Positions 1 through 6,765 of a DNA stretch of 6,765 nt are shown here, one piece after another. The position numbers were made by a program, and so were the translations under genes. Source of the stretch: Bryobacterales bacterium (GTDB taxonomy: Bacteria; Cyanobacteriota; Vampirovibrionia; Obscuribacterales; Obscuribacteraceae); NCBI GenBank assembly GCA_903970295.1, contig CAJCHQ010000390.1, positions 1 through 6,765 on the forward strand. Reading direction: 5' to 3'. Position 1 is the stretch's first letter. The number at the start of each line of letters is the position of its first letter. The notes beneath the pieces are model-generated. The model was given only the letters and a program-made list of their open reading frames with translations. It had not been told where the DNA came from and did no database searches.

Positions 1-303
<303 letters not shown>

Positions 304-401
304 AGCCGTGCACCCCGAGGGCAGCGATTACGAGGCATTGCGCAGTCTTGATGAAAGCAAAGCACTTCGACCTGATACCCTCGTCTAAGAGGGGTGTTTC
401 A

Positions 402-417
402 GGGCATAATGCCTTTT
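402..417 (+). terminator. Weak hairpin with short T run (possible terminator of the RND gene)
   Basis: GGCA at 403-406 pairs with TGCC at 410-413 around a three-base loop, with a possible extra G-T pair (402/414), and T residues run through 414-417. The stem is short and the T run is only four long, so this is a marginal intrinsic terminator. A second imperfect hairpin lies just upstream (CCCTC at 378-382 with GAGGG at 389-393, six-base loop) but has no T run. CATAAT at 405-410, inside the hairpin, could instead be a -10 box for the operon, although no convincing -35 box sits at the right distance. Confidence 0.2.
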
Positions 418-441
418 GGCGGACACTCAGCAGTAAGCATT

Positions 442-447
442 AAAGGA
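442..447 (+). promoter_or_regulatory. Ribosome binding site of the MoxR gene
   Basis: AAAGGA lies seven bases before the TTG at 455, which is normal spacing. It supports the TTG start, because the nearest ATG (447-449) abuts the site, is in another frame, and is closed by a stop after three codons. Confidence 0.6.
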
Positions 448-454
448 TGAGCGA

Positions 455-1414
455 TTGAGATCAGACACAGCAGCCAGACCCTCAGAACTTACGGCACTTA
501 CCCCTAAAATCCAGGCCCTGATGCAGAACATTAATTCGGTTCTGGTCGGGCAAGCAAAACCTGCTCGGCTAGCGGTTGTAGCACTCTTAGCCGGCGGTCA
601 TGTAATCCTTGAAGATGTGCCCGGGGTGGGCAAGACTCTTCTGGCCAAAAGTCTTGCCCTCTCGATCAAATCGAGCTTTAAAAGAGTGCAGTGCACCCCC
701 GATTTATTGCCCTCGGATGTTTCAGGCGTCAGCATCTTCGAACAGCGAGAAGGCGTTTTTAAGTTCATTCCGGGGCCTATCTTCACAAATATACTGTTAT
801 GCGATGAAATCAATCGTGCCACTCCCAGAACTCAATCCAGTTTGCTCGAAGCAATGGAAGAGCAACAAGTCACTACAGACGGTGTCACCCGCAAATTGCC
901 TGATTTATTTTTCGTCATGGCTACGCAAAACCCGATCGAACAGCATGGCACATTTCCCCTGCCCGAAGCCCAACTCGATCGCTTCATGATCTGCCTCTCG
1001 CTTGGCTATCCAAAACCCAAGGAAGAAGCGCAAATCCTGAAAAAAACGCTCGAAGAGGGAGCCTTCGACGTACAACCGGTTTTGTCGCTCGAGGAAGTTA
1101 TGGCTGCTAAAATAGCGTGCCGCAAAGTTTTCGTGCATGAAGCCCTGATCAATTACATTATCGAATTGGTCACGGCCAGTCGTAAACATCCATCAATTGT
1201 TCTAGGCGTCAGCCCCCGCGGCAGTCAGCTGTTAATGCGTGCCGCTCAAGCGTCAGCTTTTATCGACGGACGTGATTTTGTCAAGCCTGACGACATCAAA
1301 CTAATGGCTCCGGCTGTATTCGGTCATCGCATTTTGCCGAAGGTCAAAGCTAATCGAATCAGTCATGCAGATCTGATCGAAAAAATGCTGGAAACAATCC
1401 CTGTCCCTGGCTAA
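455..1414 (+). CDS. MoxR-family AAA+ ATPase
   Basis: This 319-residue protein is a MoxR-type AAA+ ATPase of usual length (about 310-350) and is probably cytoplasmic, as no signal or membrane segment is visible. Visible motifs are VGQ at 31-33; Walker A DVPGVGKT at 54-61; Walker B ILLCDE at 113-118 followed by NRA; sensor 1 ATQNP at 156-160; the EAQLDRF segment with the likely arginine finger R176; and a sensor 2 region GVSPRG at 251-256 with R255. The helical lid follows to the C-terminus. MoxR proteins are thought to act as ATP-driven chaperones that assemble or activate partners, often DUF58 or von Willebrand A-domain proteins. It is the first gene of the operon, with DUF58 starting 36 bases downstream. 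The start is TTG at 455: an in-frame TAA lies at 434, AAAGGA is well spaced, and the next in-frame ATG (521) would remove only 22 non-conserved residues. The family is certain; the substrate is unknown. Confidence 0.95.
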   Translation: MRSDTAARPSELTALTPKIQALMQNINSVLVGQAKPARLAVVALLAGGHVILEDVPGVGKTLLAKSLALSIKSSFKRVQCTPDLLPSDVSGVSIFEQREGVFKFIPGPIFTNILLCDEINRATPRTQSSLLEAMEEQQVTTDGVTRKLPDLFFVMATQNPIEQHGTFPLPEAQLDRFMICLSLGYPKPKEEAQILKKTLEEGAFDVQPVLSLEEVMAAKIACRKVFVHEALINYIIELVTASRKHPSIVLGVSPRGSQLLMRAAQASAFIDGRDFVKPDDIKLMAPAVFGHRILPKVKANRISHADLIEKMLETIPVPG

Positions 1415-1436
1415 GAGCGCAGCCGTAGAGCTTTCG

Positions 1437-1442
1437 AGGAGG
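1437..1442 (+). promoter_or_regulatory. Strong ribosome binding site of the DUF58 gene, in a small hairpin loop
   Basis: AGGAGG, a full match to the Shine-Dalgarno core, sits eight bases before ATG 1451 and fixes that start, hence the long N-terminal tail. It is flanked by TTTCGA (1432-1437) and TCGAAA (1446-1451), which can pair as a short stem whose eight-base loop (1438-1445) contains most of the site. Confidence 0.75.
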
Positions 1443-1450
1443 ACTTCGAA

Positions 1451-3001
1451 ATGCCCGCAACTCGGGGCACCAATTCAGCCGTTAAACGGGCAGATCCAAC
1501 TGTCTCGCCACAACCAGTGCGAGTTAATTCTGCACTTCCCGAAGCAGGGCCGCGAGCGAACAATAAAACGCGAGCACTGAGCATTCCTCTCGGTTTTGGC
1601 CTGAAACTAATGCTCGAAGTCCGATTCTTCCGAGTTCTATTGATTGCCTTCGGGCTCTATTTATACGCCGGTTGGACAGCCAACGAGTGGATGTACCTCT
1701 TAGCCTGCGGTATGTTCATGGCACTCGCCATTGGCGTCATCTCACCCCTTCTGCAAGTGCTGGAAGTCAGTGCCGTCTGTTCCATTCCGGAGCAAATCGT
1801 TGTCTCAGAATGGGCTGATGTCAGAATTAAATTCGACCGCCGCTACCTTCTTGGTCCTCTGAGTCAGTTGGTGCCCATCCGCAGCCTGCGCGTGCGCACT
1901 AATTTATTGCGCCGCGCGGCCGCCGGCAGGGAGGCTGAGTTGATTCTCGATCCGCAACCGCTTTTGGTGAACGAGTTAGACGAACAGTCGTGGCTCGAAC
2001 TACCAACACCGGACCTCAGACGTGGCATATATTTCGTCGACCGCGTGGAACTACTCTCGTGCTTTCCCTTTGGCTTGGCCTGGGGTTCTCGGTCGATTGA
2101 TATCAAGAGCAAAGACTCATTACAACAGCCAAAAATCACAGTTCACCCGATCGCCCTTGATGTATCCGGCAATTTTCTCTTACAACTGCTCGGGCTAAAA
2201 TCGACGATGGGTTTGTCCAACTCGAGTTCGATCATCGTGCCACAATCGAGCAGCGTGCGCAGTGTGCGAGAGTTCAAACCGGGCGACAGCATTCGTCATG
2301 TGCATTGGCCGACTTCAGCTAAACAAGGCAAAATTCTAGTACGCGAATTCGATTCAGAACAACTACCTGTGTTCGATATTTTGCTCGACTTGCGAGCTAA
2401 TTGGAAAAATCAGGAGCAATTCGAAGTCGCTGTTTGTCTGGTGCATTCGCTTATCCACCATGGTTTCAAACTTGGTATCAAACCAGAACTGACTCTCAAT
2501 CCGCCCCTCGATTCGAAAGTGATGCAAAAGAATCTGATGTTCGATTTGCCACAGATGCCATTCGGTCTCGATCTTCTCGCCGAGATTCTCGCCCGGGTCG
2601 AGCCTGTCAGTTCCACAGTTTTGTACGACGAAACAAAGCTCGATTCCAAGTCTGATACACCAGACAATATCGCGGATGAAGAATCCGAAAATGTATATGA
2701 TGCCAGACATATGCGGCCGCTTGTCACTCTCATACCTTTGCAGGAGTTGGTGATGAAGCACAACCTCGTTCGCGGCGACCATCTGGTGGCACCGATCGAA
2801 CTGGCCATAATACCGCGCAATTGGGAAGACGAAGAAGAACAGTTAGAGGCAGCGTCCACAATTAAACCTGTCGTCCAATTCAAAACCGCGCGAGGACCGA
2901 AGAGCGTTTCAAAAGGTCCCGGGTATCGAGCCGTAGGCCGACCTACAAACACCACAATCATCGCCACCGTGGATGGTGAAGCGGACTTTATTGCTCTATG
3001 A
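1451..3001 (+). CDS. DUF58-domain membrane protein
   Basis: This 516-residue protein belongs to the DUF58 family, which is typically encoded next to MoxR ATPases. The hallmark lies at residues 272-301: VREFKPGDSIRHVHW followed by TSAKQGKILVREFD, matching the family pattern of R-E-[YF]-x-x-G-D, a tryptophan, and a T-[AS] step. Two hydrophobic helices (about 60-76 and 80-100) anchor it in the membrane, followed by a beta-rich region (about 105-260) and then the DUF58 core with the FDILLDLRANW strand, which resembles a von Willebrand A-type fold. The protein is longer than most relatives (about 300-440). Residues 1-55 form a basic, proline-rich tail with no signal peptide, and roughly 395-516 form an extension with an acidic stretch (DEESENVYDARH). 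The start is set by AGGAGG at 1437. Its stop overlaps the next start (ATGA, 2998-3001), implying translational coupling. Its likely role is an adaptor between MoxR and the transglutaminase protein, by inference from context. The family is sure; the biochemical activity is unknown. Confidence 0.92.
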   Translation: MPATRGTNSAVKRADPTVSPQPVRVNSALPEAGPRANNKTRALSIPLGFGLKLMLEVRFFRVLLIAFGLYLYAGWTANEWMYLLACGMFMALAIGVISPLLQVLEVSAVCSIPEQIVVSEWADVRIKFDRRYLLGPLSQLVPIRSLRVRTNLLRRAAAGREAELILDPQPLLVNELDEQSWLELPTPDLRRGIYFVDRVELLSCFPFGLAWGSRSIDIKSKDSLQQPKITVHPIALDVSGNFLLQLLGLKSTMGLSNSSSIIVPQSSSVRSVREFKPGDSIRHVHWPTSAKQGKILVREFDSEQLPVFDILLDLRANWKNQEQFEVAVCLVHSLIHHGFKLGIKPELTLNPPLDSKVMQKNLMFDLPQMPFGLDLLAEILARVEPVSSTVLYDETKLDSKSDTPDNIADEESENVYDARHMRPLVTLIPLQELVMKHNLVRGDHLVAPIELAIIPRNWEDEEEQLEAASTIKPVVQFKTARGPKSVSKGPGYRAVGRPTNTTIIATVDGEADFIAL

Positions 3002-5550
3002 AAAGTCAGGTACAACTAAAACCAGGAACAGCGCCCAAAGCGCCAGCGAAATACGATCCGCCCGAGGACTCGGTGGGCATCCGCACGGTTGCTTTTCTGA
3101 TGGCAATACTTTGCATTTGTGTCGGTGTCGCTTTCGTCAAAACAGAAATCTATCTCTCCATGCTCTATGTTGTATTTGCGCTTGGCGGGAGCTTTCTCAG
3201 CTACGCATACCGAGCAAACAAAAACAATTGGCAAAGCCACGTCGTAATTGCCGGAATTTTTCTCGTCGCCGTCAATTGCTGGCGAGAGTTGAACAACGGC
3301 TTAGAACTAGGAGACTTGAGCCTCTACACACCGATTGTTCATTTTGTAGCAGGAACTTTCGTAGTTCAAACTTTCGAGTTACGCACTCGTTCAGATATCA
3401 ATACATCACAATTAATTGGACTGATTCTTCTGTGCATTGTTGCTCCAATCGCAAAGAGCCTGATGTTCGGCGGCTGCACGCTCGTCTACATCACACTGGG
3501 GGCGCTGCTCTTGTATTACGACTGTCTTTCCCGAACGGCTCAAAGTTGGACAGTTAAAACGCTTGAGCCATTCAAGCTAGAACCGACTAGATTGGTCAAA
3601 GCTGAATATGTTCACAGCTCCCCTGGTTTACTGATTGCAGCACTGCCTTTGGCGTCAATTGCATTGTTTTTTCTCATGCCTCGTGCTGATGGATTAATCG
3701 ATTCCACCCTGGCTTATGTGCGCAGCTTCGGCGAGCATAACGATGGGCTGGTGCAAATGCCGCCTGCGTCAAGAGATGGCAAGTTTACCCAATGGCAGCC
3801 TCGTCACAGTAATAAAACGGAAAAAATCCTTTCTCGAGGCAAGCCGGCTAAACCCGGAGCTCACGATGACGCAGCCAAAGCGCCCCGCTCCGCAAGACCA
3901 GGCAGAAACGAAGCTAACCAATCTATGCAGTCAACAGCGGAGCGTGCGGACAAACCTGACGACTCCGAAAAACTTCCCGCAGATGGCAATCATGCCAACA
4001 GCGGCAAAAATATTGCCGGCAAAAAGGGCGGACCGAATTCTGCGCAAAGCGGTACAAGTCGTGGCATTAACGAAAATGATGCCTCGTTGAAGGGACACGG
4101 AACAAAAGGCAAAGCTACCAGCACTGCCAAGGAAGACACGATCGTATATGACGATGAAATGTCAATACAACAAGAGTTGAACAATTCAGACGATTTGTTG
4201 ATCAAAATCAAAAGCAATCGGTCGGCTTACTTGCGCATGTACGTTCTTGACACTTTTGACGGCTATTCCTGGAAAGCAAGCGACACGGAAGTCGACAACA
4301 GAGAAAAAGAGGCGCGCGGAGATATCCGAGTCAGTGATGAACCTTCGCTGCAACTGCCAAGCGATTTTCCCGCTGTCGATCTGGTCCAGGATTACTCGAT
4401 CGAACACGACCTCTCACGCAATGTTCCAGTGGCCTGGATTCCGAAGGCAGTCAGCCCAAATTTGGAGAAAATCTCAGTCGATAGCTACGGCGCCATCCGG
4501 CTACAGGAGGGCGATCTAAAGAAGGGCATGCAATTCAAAGTCGTCTCGAGTTTTCCGGTTTACAACCTTCAGGCCATGCGCGCCGATTTGCCATTGACTC
4601 AAGGCGATGAAGAACAATTCCGTGCCCGCCTGGCGCAATATCTCCAAATGCCTGACGATGCGAGCGATCAGGTCGAACAAATGGCAAATCAGCTCACCAG
4701 CCAGCTTCCAGCAAATTGGTTCAGACGCACCGAAGCGATCGCGCACTACCTACAAAAAAACTATTCCTATTCGACTGAAAAAATCGACAGTGAGAATCCG
4801 AACGATGATTTTCTCTTCAAGCGCAGAAGCGGTGATTGCAAAAATTTTGCGACTGCGCTGGCATTGCTGACTCGCTCAGTCGGCATTCCTTCGCGTGTGA
4901 TTGCCGGGTTTGCGCCAGGCGAACTTAACGCCATGAGCGGCTTCCGCGAAGTGAGATCGAAACATCGCCATGTTTGGACTGAAGTCTATCTGCCAAAATA
5001 CGGCTGGGTTCCATTCGACTCTACACCGCAAGGCTGCATGCCCGACAAAGTGCCCGAGAGGTCTTACGACATCGTCGGTTTTCAAGAATCGATGCAGCAA
5101 AAAGGCACGGCACAATCACAAGCTGAAGCAGCTCCGGCAAAAAAACCACACATCATCACCTCCCTGGACATTTTCACAGTTGTGGTCAACATACTGGCGG
5201 TCGCAGCAATTGGCTTTTTTGTCGTTCGCGCCATTGGCAAAGCGATGAGCAAGCGACGGGATGAACAGTTAAGAGCTCATCCGGCGCGTAAATTGCTCAA
5301 GCAAGTGCAGAAAGATCTGCGCAAATGGAAAATTGAAAAACAACCGGCCGACACAGGCACCGAACTCAGTGCCCGTGTACGTGATGCTGTTGCCGATCGC
5401 AGACGCCTGGCACTACCTCACGATACCGAGCTACCCAATTTAGTGGAAGCATTCATGGAGCATTACGACGCGGCCTATTTCGGCAACAAAGATTGCATGG
5501 CGGATCTCGAAAAACTATCGCAAAAAATCAGCGCCGCCATCGGCAAATGA
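2998..5550 (+). CDS. TgpA-type membrane transglutaminase-like protein
   Basis: This 850-residue protein has the layout of TgpA/YebA-like proteins (DUF3488, transglutaminase-like, DUF4129). About seven hydrophobic segments lie in the first part (roughly 29-47, 50-69, 82-95, 109-125, 138-155, 157-173, 209-227). A hydrophilic linker (about 245-385) leads into a soluble region that should be periplasmic, beginning with YLRMYVLDTFDGYSW (410-424). The transglutaminase-like domain (about 585-680) keeps the full catalytic triad: C614 in SGDCKNFATA, H658 in HRHVWTEVY and D674 in FDSTPQG. A last membrane helix (about 725-747) precedes a cytoplasmic, charged C-terminal domain of about 90 residues. This fold can be a cysteine peptidase or an acyl transferase; in Pseudomonas aeruginosa the relative TgpA is reported as essential and is encoded with MoxR and DUF58 genes. 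The ATG at 2998 overlaps the DUF58 stop and has no clear ribosome binding site, so translation is probably coupled. It is longer than usual (about 650-750) because of the linker. The substrate is unknown. Confidence 0.93.
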   Translation: MKSQVQLKPGTAPKAPAKYDPPEDSVGIRTVAFLMAILCICVGVAFVKTEIYLSMLYVVFALGGSFLSYAYRANKNNWQSHVVIAGIFLVAVNCWRELNNGLELGDLSLYTPIVHFVAGTFVVQTFELRTRSDINTSQLIGLILLCIVAPIAKSLMFGGCTLVYITLGALLLYYDCLSRTAQSWTVKTLEPFKLEPTRLVKAEYVHSSPGLLIAALPLASIALFFLMPRADGLIDSTLAYVRSFGEHNDGLVQMPPASRDGKFTQWQPRHSNKTEKILSRGKPAKPGAHDDAAKAPRSARPGRNEANQSMQSTAERADKPDDSEKLPADGNHANSGKNIAGKKGGPNSAQSGTSRGINENDASLKGHGTKGKATSTAKEDTIVYDDEMSIQQELNNSDDLLIKIKSNRSAYLRMYVLDTFDGYSWKASDTEVDNREKEARGDIRVSDEPSLQLPSDFPAVDLVQDYSIEHDLSRNVPVAWIPKAVSPNLEKISVDSYGAIRLQEGDLKKGMQFKVVSSFPVYNLQAMRADLPLTQGDEEQFRARLAQYLQMPDDASDQVEQMANQLTSQLPANWFRRTEAIAHYLQKNYSYSTEKIDSENPNDDFLFKRRSGDCKNFATALALLTRSVGIPSRVIAGFAPGELNAMSGFREVRSKHRHVWTEVYLPKYGWVPFDSTPQGCMPDKVPERSYDIVGFQESMQQKGTAQSQAEAAPAKKPHIITSLDIFTVVVNILAVAAIGFFVVRAIGKAMSKRRDEQLRAHPARKLLKQVQKDLRKWKIEKQPADTGTELSARVRDAVADRRRLALPHDTELPNLVEAFMEHYDAAYFGNKDCMADLEKLSQKISAAIGK

Positions 5551-5562
5551 TTATTGCCTGCT

Positions 5563-6474
5563 TCAAGAATTGACAACGGCAACAAGCAGATCGAGTACAG
5601 CCTGGACGTCATCGAAAGCAATGTAATCGCCGTCCTCCGCAGAAGCTGGCAAATAATTCCAATTGTCGTATATCGCCGGAAAATCGTAGCGCGGATATTC
5701 TGGGGGCGGCACCAACGACAGATTCAGGACATCTGTAAATATCGGTCGACTATTTGGTGTTGCTCGATGATAAGTTTCGCAAACACCGTAAATGCAGACA
5801 GTGTTAACGCCTTGCTGTACGCCGATATGCATAAGACCGGTATCGACCGACACCAGAGAAGACGCATTGCTAATCAGATCGATTGCTTCTTGCAAGTTTT
5901 CCGTCGGCAGATGGCTAATGCCTGCAGATGCCAGTTCTTTAGTTTGCCTGGAATGTTCCAGGGATCCCAGCATCAAACACTTCCGTCCCTGCTTGGCCAG
6001 TTGGGCATGCAACGACAACCAAAATGATGTCTTCAGCGATTTTGATTTCATCGTCGTTCCGGGCACCAGAATCACAGCATCCCTGGCTCTTTCGTCCTGA
6101 CTGTAAACGAACGGCTTAATCTCGCTATGATCGGCCTCGATGCCGAAATCCCTGCAGATCTCGTCGAGAATTTGAACAATGTGAAAATTGGGAAAGCGCC
6201 TTTTGAAATCAGGTGCAAACCAATCGTGATGACGTTGCAAATGATGATCTCGCAAATTTACCAGACGGTCGCTCTCACTTAATTTCTCTTTCAGCTCTAA
6301 TTCAGTGATCTCGCCGGCCAGACCATCGATCAATCGAGACAAACTGACCTGGCGAGGGCCACGCGCCACAAAAAAAACCGGGTCCGGACAGTTGCGCGCC
6401 AGCCATTCACCAGCCGGCTTACATACGACTACGTCCCCTATACCGCTACCAACCGGAGCAAAATAAATAGCCAT
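5563..6474 (-). CDS. Glycosyltransferase family 9 (heptosyltransferase-like) protein
   Basis: This 303-residue protein looks like a two-lobed GT-B glycosyltransferase of family 9, the family of ADP-heptose:LPS heptosyltransferases. The N-terminal lobe starts with APVGSGIGDVVVCKPA (6-21), matching the family's glycine-rich G-x-GD opening. The C-terminal lobe opens with VILVPGTTMKSKS (134-146) and carries the best signature, SVDTGLMHIGVQQG then CIYG (209-230), equivalent to the usual S-x-DTG-x-MH donor-site loop. No signal peptide or membrane helix is seen, so it should act at the cytoplasmic face on a lipid-linked or core glycan. Donor and acceptor cannot be told: the N-lobe is divergent and heptose is not assured. 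The ATG at 6474 lies 16 bases after the aldolase stop, so the two are likely cotranscribed; GAGGA (6492-6488) is a possible ribosome binding site, though 13 bases away is long. The gene converges with the transglutaminase gene at 12 bases. Confidence 0.8.
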   Translation of the reverse strand: MAIYFAPVGSGIGDVVVCKPAGEWLARNCPDPVFFVARGPRQVSLSRLIDGLAGEITELELKEKLSESDRLVNLRDHHLQRHHDWFAPDFKRRFPNFHIVQILDEICRDFGIEADHSEIKPFVYSQDERARDAVILVPGTTMKSKSLKTSFWLSLHAQLAKQGRKCLMLGSLEHSRQTKELASAGISHLPTENLQEAIDLISNASSLVSVDTGLMHIGVQQGVNTVCIYGVCETYHRATPNSRPIFTDVLNLSLVPPPEYPRYDFPAIYDNWNYLPASAEDGDYIAFDDVQAVLDLLVAVVNS

Positions 6475-6490
6475 GAGATACGCAGAATCC

Positions 6491-6765
6491 TCAAGCCTTG
6501 ATGCCGACTTTGTCCGGAACAGATTGCAAGGTCTTCAATGCAGTTTGCGCTCCTTGCCAGAGAAAATGAATATCGGCACCGACCGCGACCAGATCGAATC
6601 CTTCGGCCAAATATGCCAAACCGGCTTCAGCGGTCATGGCAAATATTCCACAAGGCATCTTCGCCTCGCTACAACATTCTCGAATCGCGGCGATCGCCGC
6701 CAGTATTTCGGGGTCTTTTATTTTACCGAGTTTGTCATAGCTGCCCGACAAATCATATGGACCGA
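6491..6765 (-). CDS. HpcH/HpaI-family aldolase, C-terminal fragment
   Basis: About 90 residues remain, and the N-terminal part lies beyond the right edge. Reading on the minus strand from the edge gives GPYDLSGSYDKLGKIKDPEI, the typical HpcH/HpaI motif, whose aspartate matches a metal ligand in E. coli HpaI (D175). It is followed by a helix (ILAAIAAIREC), the strand MPCGIFA, a helix AEAGLAYLAEGFD and LVAVGAD, as in the final strands of this TIM barrel. These are class II, divalent-metal-dependent pyruvate aldolases that cleave or make 2-keto-3-deoxy acids. Known members act in homoprotocatechuate breakdown (HpaI) and sugar-acid metabolism (GarL, RhmA). The next gene on the same strand is a glycosyltransferase, which hints at a keto-sugar or surface-glycan pathway rather than aromatic catabolism, but this is only inference. 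The catalytic histidine, arginine and first metal-binding glutamate are outside the window, so activity cannot be checked. A TTG at 6751 is an internal leucine, not a start, because the conserved motif continues upstream. Confidence 0.85.
   Translation of the reverse strand, partial: GPYDLSGSYDKLGKIKDPEILAAIAAIRECCSEAKMPCGIFAMTAEAGLAYLAEGFDLVAVGADIHFLWQGAQTALKTLQSVPDKVGIKA

Noticed and set aside
405..410. CATAAT as a -10 promoter box for the operon.
   Set aside because: It is close to the consensus, but no acceptable -35 box lies 15-19 bases upstream and it falls inside a possible hairpin, so it is not listed as a promoter of its own.
2410..3015. A 201-codon open frame on the minus strand opposite the DUF58 gene.
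   Set aside because: It is antisense to a well-supported gene, has no ribosome binding site or family motif, and has serine/arginine-rich shadow composition.
2973..3557. A 194-codon plus-strand frame overlapping the start of the transglutaminase gene.
   Set aside because: It is an arginine- and cysteine-rich out-of-frame reading of the membrane helices, without motifs. The overlapping frame has a clear domain structure.
5554..6027. A 157-codon plus-strand frame opposite the glycosyltransferase gene.
   Set aside because: The minus strand carries clear family 9 motifs over the same bases; this frame shows no motif and is a shadow.

Overview
The window comes from a bacterium of roughly even base composition. 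The clues point to a Gram-negative-type envelope: a CusA/CzcA-type RND efflux pump and a family 9 (heptosyltransferase-like) glycosyltransferase. The DUF58 and transglutaminase proteins resemble versions I associate with cyanobacteria and their non-photosynthetic relatives (Melainabacteria/Vampirovibrionia), and two exact GCGATCGC octamers (the cyanobacterial HIP1 motif) lie in the window. This lineage assignment is a weak inference.

Layout. Bases 1-303 (+) are the C-terminal end of an RND heavy-metal/multidrug pump. A 151-base gap (304-454) holds two weak hairpins and the ribosome binding site of the next gene. Bases 455-5550 (+) are a tight three-gene operon: a MoxR-type AAA+ ATPase (455-1414), a membrane-anchored DUF58 protein (1451-3001) and a TgpA-type membrane transglutaminase-like protein (2998-5550). 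The second and third genes overlap by ATGA. After only 12 bases, two genes on the minus strand converge on this operon: a family 9 glycosyltransferase (6474-5563) and, upstream of it, the C-terminal part of an HpcH/HpaI-family aldolase that runs off the window's right edge (6765-6491).

How they work together. MoxR, DUF58 and a TgpA-like transglutaminase form a widely conserved gene trio. The usual model is that the ATPase remodels or activates partners at the membrane, DUF58 acts as an adaptor, and the transglutaminase fold faces the periplasm, where it may process envelope proteins or peptides; the true substrates are not established. The aldolase-glycosyltransferase pair looks like part of a separate sugar or surface-glycan locus. 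Its pairing suggests a shared pathway, but the sequence does not prove one.

I do not see a clearly new system here. The most unusual features are a hydrophilic linker of about 130 residues inside the transglutaminase protein, the long N- and C-terminal tails of the DUF58 protein, and the translation-start arrangements of the first two operon genes.
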